A stretch of 6,374 bases of DNA from a bacterium (GTDB taxonomy: Bacteria > Vulcanimicrobiota > Xenobia > Xenobiales > Xenobiaceae). The DNA is taken from positions 1 to 6,374 of the forward strand of contig JAFSXO010000175.1 of NCBI GenBank assembly GCA_017444045.1. Reading direction: 5' to 3'. Position 1 is the first letter of the stretch. Every line of letters starts with the position of its first letter. Below are positions 1 to 5,571 of this stretch, piece by piece. The translations under genes were made by a program, and so were the position numbers. The notes beneath the pieces were generated by a model. That model saw nothing but the letters and a program-made list of their open reading frames with translations, did not search any database and had not been told where the DNA came from.

Positions 1-173
1 CCGACCACAATGTCAGAGAGACTCTGGCTATTACCGATCGCGCCTATATTATTCGCGAAGGCAAAATATTGGTTTCGGGTACAGCTCACGAGGTGGCCAA
101 CAATCCCGATGCTCGCAAGTATTATCTGGGCAGCAATTTCCGCAGCGGCTTCGAGGAGGACGCTCCGCAGTGA
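1..173 (+). CDS. lptB: LPS export ABC transporter ATP-binding protein LptB (C-terminal end only)
   Basis: This is the last 56 codons of a gene that begins before the window; the reading frame has its first full codon at 3. The peptide starts DHNVRETLAITDRAYIIREG, which carries the H-loop (switch) histidine of ABC ATPases. The following stretch, KILVSGTAHEVANNPDARKY and then YLGSNFR, matches the typical LptB ending (GKVL..GT..E...N..VR..YLG..F). LptB is the cytoplasmic ATPase dimer that drives lipopolysaccharide from the inner membrane onto the LptC/LptA bridge through LptF and LptG. The permease gene follows directly, with its GTG start overlapping this TGA stop, so the two are translationally coupled. 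The Walker A, Walker B and signature motifs lie outside the window. The acidic tail (FEEDAPQ) is slightly longer than in E. coli LptB. Confidence 0.93.
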   Translation, partial: DHNVRETLAITDRAYIIREGKILVSGTAHEVANNPDARKYYLGSNFRSGFEEDAPQ

Positions 174-1294
174 AGATTATCGATCGCTACATAATGTCGG
201 AGATGATCAGCCCTTTTCTGTTTGGGGTCTGTACGTTCACCCTGCTCTTCGTGTCTGCCGATACGCTTCTGGGCGTGGCCAAGGTGCTGATGGAATCGGA
301 GTCCGGCGTTAAGCTGTTGCTGGAATATTTGGTCAACCGCCTGCCCTTTGTGCTCATCCTGACATTTCCCATGTCGGTGCTGCTGTCGGCGCTGATGGCT
401 TACGGACGCATTTCCGGCGAAAGCGAACTGGTGGCCCTTAAGGCTGGCGGGGTCGGTTTTTTCCGCGTCTTTGTGCCAGGGCTGTGCTTTTGCGCTATCG
501 TGGCGGTAATAGCTCTGATCATCAACGATGCTTTGGTGCCGCCGACTATGCGCCACTGCTACGACATGATGCTCAAGGTCAAGCCCGACACGGAAATACA
601 GAGGGCCGTAATTACCTCACCGCGGCTGCTCGACAACGGCGAAGAGCAGATGGTGTACGCCCATAAGCTCAACGTTAAAGAGGGCTCGATGCAGGGGGTT
701 TTTATTCATTACTTTTGGGATAACCGACGCCTGCGGGAGATATATGCCGACGAAGCGCGCTGGAACGGCCACGCCTGGGCGGTAAAGGGGCTGCGCTTTA
801 CCGATTTTGCTAAGGACGGCGGCAATGTGCGTTATGAGGGCAGCGGCGGAGAGGCCTGGAGCACACTGTCGGCCAAGGATTCGCCTCCGGATCCCACTCA
901 GCTAGCCCGGCGCAAGCTGCGCCCCGAAGAAATGACGCGCAAGGAGCTGGCCGCCTATCTGAAGAGCGTGCCTAAGTACACTAAGGATAATCCCGAGGCT
1001 TTCCGCAAGAATAATAAATACGCGGTGCAGTTTTATCAGAAAATATCTTTGCCGGTTACCTGTTTGGTGTTTGGGGCCTTTGCTATTCCGCTGAGTCTGC
1101 GCCCCCAGCGCACTAGCACCTCTATCGGCTTCGGTCTTTCACTTCTTCTCATACTATTGTACTATATACTAATGACAGTGGGGCAGACATTGGGCGAGGG
1201 CGGCAAGATTGCTCCATGGCTGGCTGCCTGGATTCCCAATATTGTTTTTGGTATAGTTGGGGCATATTTGGTCTTCGACGCTTCGCGCAAGTAG
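170..1294 (+). CDS. LptF/LptG-family LPS export permease
   Basis: This 374-residue protein belongs to the YjgP/YjgQ (LptF/LptG) family, the inner-membrane subunits that extract LPS and pass it to the periplasmic bridge. Three hydrophobic segments lie near 14-34, 55-76 and 100-120. A soluble periplasmic part (about 125-280, the beta-jellyroll region of the family) follows, then three more segments near 291-310, 320-339 and 350-369. The family motif LMAYGRISGESELVALKAGG is at about 75-94, and the C-terminal IPLSLRPQRTSTSIGFG and AAWIPN stretches are also typical. The length fits the family (about 350-400 aa). The GTG start is chosen because it overlaps the lptB stop (GTGA) and has a strong GAGGAGGA ribosome site at 153-160, nine bases upstream. 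Only one permease gene follows lptB here, so whether it is the LptF or the LptG partner, or forms a homodimer, cannot be told. Confidence 0.92.
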   Translation: MKIIDRYIMSEMISPFLFGVCTFTLLFVSADTLLGVAKVLMESESGVKLLLEYLVNRLPFVLILTFPMSVLLSALMAYGRISGESELVALKAGGVGFFRVFVPGLCFCAIVAVIALIINDALVPPTMRHCYDMMLKVKPDTEIQRAVITSPRLLDNGEEQMVYAHKLNVKEGSMQGVFIHYFWDNRRLREIYADEARWNGHAWAVKGLRFTDFAKDGGNVRYEGSGGEAWSTLSAKDSPPDPTQLARRKLRPEEMTRKELAAYLKSVPKYTKDNPEAFRKNNKYAVQFYQKISLPVTCLVFGAFAIPLSLRPQRTSTSIGFGLSLLLILLYYILMTVGQTLGEGGKIAPWLAAWIPNIVFGIVGAYLVFDASRK

Positions 1295-1362
1295 AAACGT
1301 GGTGTGGTTTGCTTAGTTTCGCTAATCTGACAGTAGGTAATACTCAGTTTTCGCTGTGGCAT

Positions 1363-2310
1363 ATGGTTGCGGTTTATATCTGTGTTATGCTGTTAGCCGC
1401 GGGCATAGCCTATTTGGGCAACCAGCTGGGGCGCAGTATAGGCAAGCGCAAGATGAGCATCTGCCGTCTTCGGCCTCGCCATACTTCCATGATTATTACC
1501 TCCTGTACTGGGGCCTTTATTGCTGTGGCGACCCTGACGATTTTTGCCTGTGTGTCCGAGCCGGTGCGCGAGCTGCTGGGAGGGCTGGAAAACCTGCGCC
1601 GCGAGGAAGCGGATCTGCACAGAAGGATCGATGCGCTTACGCAAACGCTTTCAGAGGGGGTGTTCGTCTGGACGATGGGGGAGCCAATAGTCCATATGAC
1701 CCTTCCGGATGGGCTTCCCATTGACCGTACCCGTTCAGCCTTGACTGGCCTTCTGGCTGAGGCGAATACCCGTACTGTACTGCGCAATAATAAAATAGCC
1801 AAGGAAAAGAAAGAGCCTCTGCTCAAGGTTACCGATTTGCTCATCGACAGCGAGGATTCCGACTACGATAAGGTTGCCGAAAAGCTGACGGCCGGAAATG
1901 GCGTGTCAGGGCTGCGGGTGGTAGCTAAGTTCAACTGCCTTTATCGGCAGAAGGCGCAGGTTAAGCTGGAATCCTGGCCCGTTAAGCTGGTGTTCAAGAA
2001 GGGTGATGAGGTGCTGCGCAAGGAGATGAGCGTCAGCGGGATGGTCACGGACTTTTACCAGTTTATCGAAGAGATGAAGGCGGCGGCGATAAAAAAGGGC
2101 ATCATCCCCATTGACGGAAGCGTTGGAGGCGGGATCAGCGAGGAAGAGTTCAACGAGCTGCAGGATAAGATGAATGCGCAGAAGAGCAAATTTTATCTGG
2201 TTGCCAAGGCTAACCGCGATCTTTATGAGACCAACAGCTTAGACGTTACCATCAGCGTCGTGCCTGGGCCGAAGCCCGCAGAGCCCGCGCAAGAGAGCTA
2301 TCAATGGTAG
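1363..2310 (+). CDS. DUF3084-family membrane protein
   Basis: This 315-residue protein matches, from memory of the family, the N-terminal plan of cyanobacterial DUF3084 proteins. A first membrane segment (about 2-19) leads into a basic loop with GNQLGRSIGKRK and ICRLRPRHTS, then comes a second membrane segment (about 43-64) and a heptad-like charged stretch (about 65-97, ELLGGLENLRREEADLHRRI) that should form a coiled coil. The rest (about 100-315) is soluble, with an acidic C-terminal half and a Pro-rich tail. It is shorter than the cyanobacterial proteins I recall, mainly in the coiled coil. The ATG at 1363 places the first membrane segment at the N-terminus as in the family. No good ribosome site precedes it; AGG at 1335-1337 is too far away. 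The frame is open further upstream to 1216, but that part overlaps the permease gene. The gene's end overlaps the nuclease gene by seven bases. The function of the family is unknown to me. Confidence 0.8.
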   Translation: MVAVYICVMLLAAGIAYLGNQLGRSIGKRKMSICRLRPRHTSMIITSCTGAFIAVATLTIFACVSEPVRELLGGLENLRREEADLHRRIDALTQTLSEGVFVWTMGEPIVHMTLPDGLPIDRTRSALTGLLAEANTRTVLRNNKIAKEKKEPLLKVTDLLIDSEDSDYDKVAEKLTAGNGVSGLRVVAKFNCLYRQKAQVKLESWPVKLVFKKGDEVLRKEMSVSGMVTDFYQFIEEMKAAAIKKGIIPIDGSVGGGISEEEFNELQDKMNAQKSKFYLVAKANRDLYETNSLDVTISVVPGPKPAEPAQESYQW

Positions 2311-2702
2311 TTCTGGCCATCGATCCGGGAAGCAAGAAAAGCGGGGTGGCTTTGGTCTCCTCGGATGCGGGGATTTTGCGCCGCGCCATAGTGCCCGTCG
2401 AAAAGCTGAAGGAATACTGCCGGGAGTTTGTTCAGGGAACCGCCGTAGATGCGGTTATCGTGGGCGGCAGCACCGGCTCTAAGGCGGTTTGCGCAGCTGT
2501 GTCCGAGGCGCTGGGAGTTCAGCCGGTTACCGTAGACGAGCGCTATACAACGGAGCGCGCTAAAATGCGCTATTTCAGCGACAATCCTCCGCGAGGCTGG
2601 CGGCGCTGGCTGCCTTCGGGTTTGCTGTATCCTCCTGTGCCCTTTGACGATTACGCGGCGGTAATTATGGCCGAAGACTATATAGAGAGTATAATTCGGT
2701 AA
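2304..2702 (+). CDS. RuvC-like / YqgF-type RNase H-fold nuclease
   Basis: This 132-residue protein has the compact RNase H fold of the YqgF group (pre-16S rRNA processing nuclease or putative Holliday junction resolvase). The expected acidic residues are visible: D7 in AIDPGSKKSGVA, E79 in TVDERYTTERA, and D115/D116 in VPFDDYAAVIMAEDYI. VGGSTGSK at about 53-60 fills the glycine-rich loop. NPPRGWRRWLPSGL at about 94-107 resembles the cyanobacterial-type members that I recall as neighbours of DUF3084 genes. The length agrees with the usual 130-150 aa. The ATG overlaps the DUF3084 stop (ATGGTAG), and a weak AAGAGAG ribosome site is at 2291-2297, so translational coupling is likely. Which of the two proposed activities applies cannot be decided from sequence; in E. 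coli YqgF the rRNA role is the supported one. No terminator follows directly. Confidence 0.88.
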   Translation: MVVLAIDPGSKKSGVALVSSDAGILRRAIVPVEKLKEYCREFVQGTAVDAVIVGGSTGSKAVCAAVSEALGVQPVTVDERYTTERAKMRYFSDNPPRGWRRWLPSGLLYPPVPFDDYAAVIMAEDYIESIIR

Positions 2703-2757
2703 TAATTTTTAACGATATCTTTGGCGCGCAATGCATAAACATTGGCTTTATTTATAG

Positions 2758-2763
2758 TATAAT
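2758..2763 (+). promoter_or_regulatory. Possible -10 box (TATAAT) upstream of the propeller-protein gene
   Basis: A perfect TATAAT hexamer lies in an AT-rich stretch 56 bases after the nuclease gene stop. The hexamer 17 bases upstream (ATAAAC at 2735-2740) is a poor -35 box and there is no TGn extension, so the assignment is weak. If used, transcription would start near 2770 and give a leader of about 128 bases carrying the 2770-2813 hairpin and the IS4-like element. Confidence 0.3.
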
Positions 2764-2769
2764 TACACT

Positions 2770-2813
2770 GATGCTAGCCTAAAATGCCTTATGCGGCATT
2801 AGCTAACATTATC
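2770..2813 (+). repeat. Long imperfect hairpin in the intergenic region
   Basis: AATGCC (2783-2788) and GGCATT (2795-2800) pair perfectly around a six-base loop. The pairing continues outward, with small bulges, through TAGC (2775-2778) with GCTA (2802-2805) and GAT with ATC at the edges. No T-run follows, so it does not look like an intrinsic terminator. It may be a short palindromic repeat or a leader structure of the next gene. A hairpin of similar size and similar TAGC/GCTA pairing occurs at 5421-5466. Confidence 0.5.
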
Positions 2814-2827
2814 GGATGGCGCGATAC

Positions 2828-2871
2828 TAATGTTGTTTAGTTAAGCAATGGCCAATGTTAATGGCATTGGA
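2828..2871 (+). mobile_element. Remnant or miniature element with an IS4-like end
   Basis: Bases 2829-2856 match 6294-6321 at 27 of 28 positions. The stretch begins AATGTTGTTTAGTTAAG, close to the E. coli IS4 terminal repeat as I remember it (AATGCCGATCAGTTAAG). The right side ends in an ATGGCATTGG stretch that is roughly the inverse of the left end, and CCAATG (2852-2857) pairs with CATTGG (2865-2870). The eight bases CGCGATAC stand on both sides (2820-2827 and 2872-2879), which could be a target duplication. It carries no coding capacity and sits just ahead of the ribosome site of the propeller-protein gene. A chance arrangement or a deletion derivative of a larger element is also possible. 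Confidence 0.45.
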
Positions 2872-2885
2872 CGCGATACAATGCT

Positions 2886-2890
2886 GGAGG
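2886..2890 (+). promoter_or_regulatory. Ribosome binding site that decides the start of the propeller-protein gene
   Basis: GGAGG is only one base before the ATG at 2892, seven before the ATG at 2898 and ten before the ATG at 2901. Normal spacing favours 2898, with 2901 as a second choice and 2892 unlikely. Confidence 0.75.
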
Positions 2891-2897
2891 TATGCTT

Positions 2898-4469
2898 ATG
2901 ATGCAGAGCAGAAACCGAATCGGTTTGCTAGTGGCCGTTTTGGCCGTATTATTCGGTTGCTTATGCTTACCGTCTGTCGCTCGCGAAAAATTTGACAAAG
3001 AAAAAATGGATAAGGTTATCAAGGAGAACCTGTGCGGCTCGGTGGTCTCCTCAAAGTCCAACCCCGCTCCTGGCAGCTTGCAGTGGGAGCCGTTGGAAGG
3101 TGTGGAAATCCGCCTTGAGGGTACAAAGTATAAGACTACCACCGAAGCCTTCGGAGCATTTGCTATGAAGGTAAAGCCGGGTACATATACGCTGGTGGCT
3201 TCTAAGCCTGGTGTCGGCCTGACCACAAAGACGGTCACCGTAACCGACGGCCCTACGCCGACTATGGTCAATATTGTGCTCACCCCTGGCAAGGTCGGCG
3301 ATAATATCGACCCGCGCACTGGTGGCTCAGTCAATACGCTGTCTCCAGGAACCTGCTATGTAGCCTATGCCCAGAAGTCCCTGTCTGGCAATCCCAACAG
3401 TACGGCCAGCATGCCCAGCAGTATCGGCATGGGTCTGAATACCACTCAGTCTTATAAGCAGGCCATTTTGCTGGGCGCCGATCCGCTGCGCATGAATGCG
3501 TTCAATACCGTAATGCCCAGCCTCAATCAGCCCACTAATATGGGCATGACCAGTATGCAGACCTCGCCCACCAGCGTGGCCCTGAACAACCTGATGATTA
3601 TCGACAAGGAGACTCCCAATGAGCCGCGCTATGTCGATATGGTCTCCCAGCCCTACTGGATGTGCTTCAATGCCCCGGGCAATCACCTGTTTGTTTCGAC
3701 TAACGGCAACTCTCTGCAGGTTTACGATACCAGCAACGGCAACAATCTTATGACTACCCTGCCCTTGGGCGGTGTCGTCACCGATCTGAAGCTGTCTCTG
3801 GACGGCAATTACATTATGGCGGCGGTCATGAGCGCCCAGCCGACCATTATGCTCATCGACCCGCGCACCAACACTCCTCAGCGTTCGCTTCCGCTGCCTA
3901 TGATGCGCACCGGACAGGCCGGACAGCCCCGAGGCGTGGCGTCCAACCGCGAGTTTACCAGAATTTTCGTGGCCATGGGCACGCAGAATTCGGGCGAGGT
4001 CGTGGCTATCGATCCTATGAGCGGTGTTGCTCAGAACGCTCTGCCCGTGGGCATGAACCCCACCGATATGGCCATATCTCCTGACGGGCGTTTCCTCTAT
4101 GTGGTTAACAGCGGCTCCGGCGATGTGTCGGTTATCGATGCCTGGATGTTCACGGAAATGGGCCGCATCCGCGTGGGCGCTTCTCCGCAGAAGGTGGCGA
4201 TCAGTCCCGATGGCCAGCGCGTCTTCGTTACCAACAAGGCCTCGGACTCCGTGTCCATTATCAACGGCAGCAGCCAGGCCGTTATCGGCACCATTCCCAC
4301 CGGCCGTGCTCCGGTCGGCATCGCCTGCAGCTCGCTCAACGACCGCGTCTATGTTGGCTGCACGGGAACGGGCAACGTGACCATTCTCGACGCCAAGAGC
4401 GGCGGCGCTCTGATGAATACCACCTCGCTGCAGAACTCCACGCCTTGGGGTATTGCAGTGCGGCCTTAA
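2898..4469 (+). CDS. Secreted YVTN-type beta-propeller protein with N-terminal carboxypeptidase-regulatory-like domain
   Basis: This 523-residue protein starts with a signal peptide: basic MQSRNR, a hydrophobic core of about 20 residues, and a likely cleavage after PSVA (residue 28). LFGC inside the core could be mistaken for a lipobox. Residues about 43-131 resemble a CarboxypepD_reg/Ig-like sandwich (GVEIRLEGTKYKTTTEAFGA, then KPGTYTLVASKPG). Residues about 135-230 are a linker rich in Asn, Ser, Thr and Met. From about 230 to the end come blades of the YVTN type, with repeated units such as PTDMAISPDGRFLYVVNSGS and PQKVAISPDGQRVFVTNKAS. I count six full blades; the C-terminal TPWGIAVRP with the segment at about 228-238 (ALNNLMIIDKE) could close a seventh. 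Such propellers usually bind proteins or cell-surface partners; no catalytic residues are evident. The terminator at 4599-4635 follows. The ligand is unknown. It is probably transcribed apart from the lpt operon. Confidence 0.85.
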   Translation: MMQSRNRIGLLVAVLAVLFGCLCLPSVAREKFDKEKMDKVIKENLCGSVVSSKSNPAPGSLQWEPLEGVEIRLEGTKYKTTTEAFGAFAMKVKPGTYTLVASKPGVGLTTKTVTVTDGPTPTMVNIVLTPGKVGDNIDPRTGGSVNTLSPGTCYVAYAQKSLSGNPNSTASMPSSIGMGLNTTQSYKQAILLGADPLRMNAFNTVMPSLNQPTNMGMTSMQTSPTSVALNNLMIIDKETPNEPRYVDMVSQPYWMCFNAPGNHLFVSTNGNSLQVYDTSNGNNLMTTLPLGGVVTDLKLSLDGNYIMAAVMSAQPTIMLIDPRTNTPQRSLPLPMMRTGQAGQPRGVASNREFTRIFVAMGTQNSGEVVAIDPMSGVAQNALPVGMNPTDMAISPDGRFLYVVNSGSGDVSVIDAWMFTEMGRIRVGASPQKVAISPDGQRVFVTNKASDSVSIINGSSQAVIGTIPTGRAPVGIACSSLNDRVYVGCTGTGNVTILDAKSGGALMNTTSLQNSTPWGIAVRP

Positions 4470-4516
4470 TCTGCGAGGCATCGGCCAGGCTTACAGAAAC
4501 GGATACTCTGTTGCTG

Positions 4517-4554
4517 GCTAGGCTGGCTGGGATCTTCTGAACAGCTGACCTAGC
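4517..4554 (+). other. Weak stem-loop downstream of the propeller-protein gene
   Basis: GCTAGG (4517-4522) pairs with CCTAGC (4549-4554) around a 26-base interior. A second small hairpin, GGCAG/CTGCC, is at 4560-4572 just ahead of the terminator. Neither is followed by a T-run. They may stabilise the 3' end of the transcript, or be chance. Confidence 0.25.
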
Positions 4555-4598
4555 AAAACGGCAGAGACTGCCAAAAGATATAGTTATATGAATAACGC

Positions 4599-4635
4599 AA
4601 GAGAGCCGCTGTAACGCGGCTCTCTTGTTCTTTTT
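4599..4635 (+). terminator. Strong intrinsic terminator between convergent genes
   Basis: An 11-bp perfect stem (AAGAGAGCCGC at 4599-4609 with GCGGCTCTCTT at 4616-4626) encloses the loop TGTAAC and is followed by GTTCTTTTT. It lies 130 bases after the propeller-protein gene and ends its transcript. The same hairpin could serve the small - strand gene ending at 4661, but the T-run on that strand is poor (TTGCGTTATT). Confidence 0.9.
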
Positions 4636-4660
4636 GGGTGTATCTGAGGCTGATCTGCCG

Positions 4661-4900
4661 TTATTTGTTTTTGGCGCCCTTGATCGCAGTGTAGGTAGTC
4701 CCCGCCAGCTGGGCGCAGGCCATGGCCAGCTGCAGGCCGTTGAAGGCTTGGGGGCAGCTGATGGATTCCTGCACCCTGTTGATGGCTTCCACGGCTTGCT
4801 TGGCACCTTCGACGTTTTCGAAGCGCAGGCACAGCTCGAAGCTGTTTTCGCCTCGGACCACTGCTTTGCCTACGCTGAATTTCATTCCTGATTTGCTCAT
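4661..4900 (-). CDS. Small protein of unknown function (79 aa)
   Basis: The protein reads MSKSGMKFSVGKAVVRGENS at its start and ends TTYTAIKGAKNK. I do not recognise the family. The first half looks like two beta strands (KFSVGKAVVRG and SFELCLRFE), followed by an amphipathic helix (VEGAKQAVEAINRVQES). The second half, after CPQAFNGL, is an Ala-rich helical stretch (QLAMACAQLAG) that is too short and too polar to be a sure membrane segment. It has three cysteines (C28, C53, C66). The ATG at 4900 is chosen because AAAGGA lies eight bases upstream (4909-4914 on the + strand). The frame stays open to 4972, but the extra 24 residues are Pro/Arg-rich and have no ribosome site. It is convergent with the propeller-protein gene. 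The good ribosome site, plausible composition and terminator nearby support a real gene. Confidence 0.65.
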   Translation of the reverse strand: MSKSGMKFSVGKAVVRGENSFELCLRFENVEGAKQAVEAINRVQESISCPQAFNGLQLAMACAQLAGTTYTAIKGAKNK

Positions 4901-5028
4901 AGCTGTTTTCCTTTGTATTTTTAGTGGGGAACGGCATCGGGCTGGTGGCGGTACTATATTGGCTGCCGACATTGCATGATGCAGGTAGCTGATATGGTTG
5001 CCTGGCCTCCATCAGTCCTCTTCCGTTG
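4901..5028. other. Upstream region of the small gene, nothing further recognised
   Basis: Beyond the ribosome site of the - strand gene I see no gene here. Read on the - strand, TATAGT (4953-4958) could be a -10 box, but no convincing -35 box stands at the right distance. TGCAT/ATGCA at 4973-4983 is a small palindrome. Confidence 0.3.
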
Positions 5029-5211
5029 CTGTTGCAGTCAATGTCATTCAGTTAAGCCCATTTGGATACAGCTAGTGGCTGTCGTTTGCAGATTATAGCG
5101 CGTAACCAGTTCCGCGCAAGGCACATCTGAGCGAAGCGAAGCAGTGCCGGCGTGGAAGCTGGTGCAGCGCGAGTTCGCGAATCACTAACTAAACGACATT
5201 GCTGTTGCAGT
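5029..5211. mobile_element. Miniature IS4-like inverted-repeat element with flanking direct repeats (repeat copy 1)
   Basis: The element proper spans 5039-5201 (163 bp) and has no credible gene. Its left end, CAATGTCATTCAGTTAAG (5039-5056), is inverted at the right end as CTAACTAAACGACATTG (5185-5201), with two substitutions and one gap. Both ends resemble the E. coli IS4 terminal repeat as I remember it (about 14 of 17 positions). The ten bases CTGTTGCAGT stand directly outside both ends (5029-5038 and 5202-5211). That agrees with the 10-13 bp duplications known for the IS4/IS231 groups. Inside are the stem-loops ACAGC/GCTGT (5080-5094), GGCAC/GTGCC (5120-5124 with 5144-5148) and CGCGA/TCGCG near 5168-5179. 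It would need a transposase encoded elsewhere to move. Confidence 0.7.
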
Positions 5212-5246
5212 ATACCCCATGTTTGGGCTTTGCTCAATAATTATAT

Positions 5247-5338
5247 TAACCAGTTCCGCTAAAGGCACATCTGAGCGTAGCGAAGCTGTGCCGTCGCGGA
5301 AGCTAGTGAAGCGCAAACGCTACTAACTAAATGATATT
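5247..5338 (+). repeat. Structured repeat, copy 2 (lacks the left terminal repeat)
   Basis: It aligns with the right two thirds of the 5039-5201 element, from TAACCAGTTCCGC (5247-5259) to CTAACTAAATGATATT (5323-5338). A weaker match reaches back to about 5215 (CCCATGTTTGG). The stem GGCACA (5264-5269) with TGTGCC (5287-5292) is one pair longer than in copy 1. AGCG/CGCT around CAAA near 5310-5321 is the second stem. The left terminal repeat is missing, so this copy is probably an old, immobile one. Confidence 0.75.
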
Positions 5339-5339
5339 G

Positions 5340-5382
5340 AAGAATGGCAGGGGGAGAAGTCGCGCCAGCGACAGAGGGGGTG
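5340..5382 (+). repeat. G-rich hairpin repeat, copy A (left arm missing)
   Basis: Bases 5340-5365 are identical to 6346-6371. The copy carries GGGGGAG (5350-5356) without its CTCCCCC partner. The hairpin GTCGC-GCCA-GCGAC (5359-5372) and AGAGGGGGTGG follow. The layout (hairpin, short GTC...GAC hairpin, G-rich tail) recalls intergenic repeats I have seen in several gut-type bacterial genomes, but I cannot name a family. It directly abuts repeat copy 2. Confidence 0.6.
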
Positions 5383-5420
5383 GCCACAGTTGGTGGGGAA
5401 ATCTAGGTCGAACGCTTGTT

Positions 5421-5466
5421 ATGTGCTAGCTTGTACGCAAACATTCAGCGTAGCGCTAACGCACAT
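5421..5466 (+). repeat. Three-segment hairpin
   Basis: ATGTGC (5421-5426) pairs with GCACAT (5461-5466), TAGC (5427-5430) with GCTA (5455-5458), and TACGC (5434-5438) with GCGTA (5448-5452), around a nine-base loop. No T-run follows on the + strand. It resembles the 2770-2813 hairpin in size. It may be a small palindromic repeat or a transcript structure ahead of the 5572 gene. Confidence 0.5.
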
Positions 5467-5477
5467 GAATAAGCATA

Positions 5478-5514
5478 ACCAATGCCACTGATTCCTTAAA
5501 TTAATGGCATTGGT
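5478..5514. repeat. Perfect 10-bp inverted repeat
   Basis: ACCAATGCCA (5478-5487) is inverted as TGGCATTGGT (5505-5514), with CACTG/CAGTG (5486-5490 and 5516-5520) lying next to the arms. GCATAA stands on both sides (5473-5478 and 5521-5526). The arms match the CCAATG/CATTGG pair at 2852-2870. It could be a second type of miniature element, or an operator in front of the 5572 gene, whose start is 57 bases away. Confidence 0.5.
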
Positions 5515-5571
5515 GCAGTGGCATAATAACAGTTTGAAGGGCAATCATTGCGTTATGGCTAATCCATAGCT

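Noticed and set aside
1216..1362. Longer N-terminus for the DUF3084 protein
   Set aside because: The extra 49 residues lie partly inside the permease gene and push the first membrane segment away from the N-terminus, unlike the family.
2877..2882. TACAAT as a -10 box for the propeller-protein gene
   Set aside because: A start about seven bases downstream would cut into the GGAGG ribosome site, and there is no -35 match at 16-18 bases.
3327..4481. Long open frame of 384 codons on the - strand inside the propeller-protein gene
   Set aside because: It is antisense to a clear YVTN protein, is His/Arg/Gly/Ala-rich without any family pattern, and follows from the codon bias of the true gene.
4901..4972. 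Longer start for the 79-aa - strand protein
   Set aside because: The added residues are Pro/Arg-rich, no ribosome site precedes them, and they would cover the good AAAGGA site.
5029..5382. CRISPR array
   Set aside because: The repeats are long, diverged and irregularly spaced, with no short identical repeats separated by equal spacers.
5212..5571. Further protein genes or tRNAs in the repeat-rich gap
   Set aside because: No frame of useful length with a ribosome site, and no cloverleaf with a recognisable T-loop (GTTCRANNC) in the right context.
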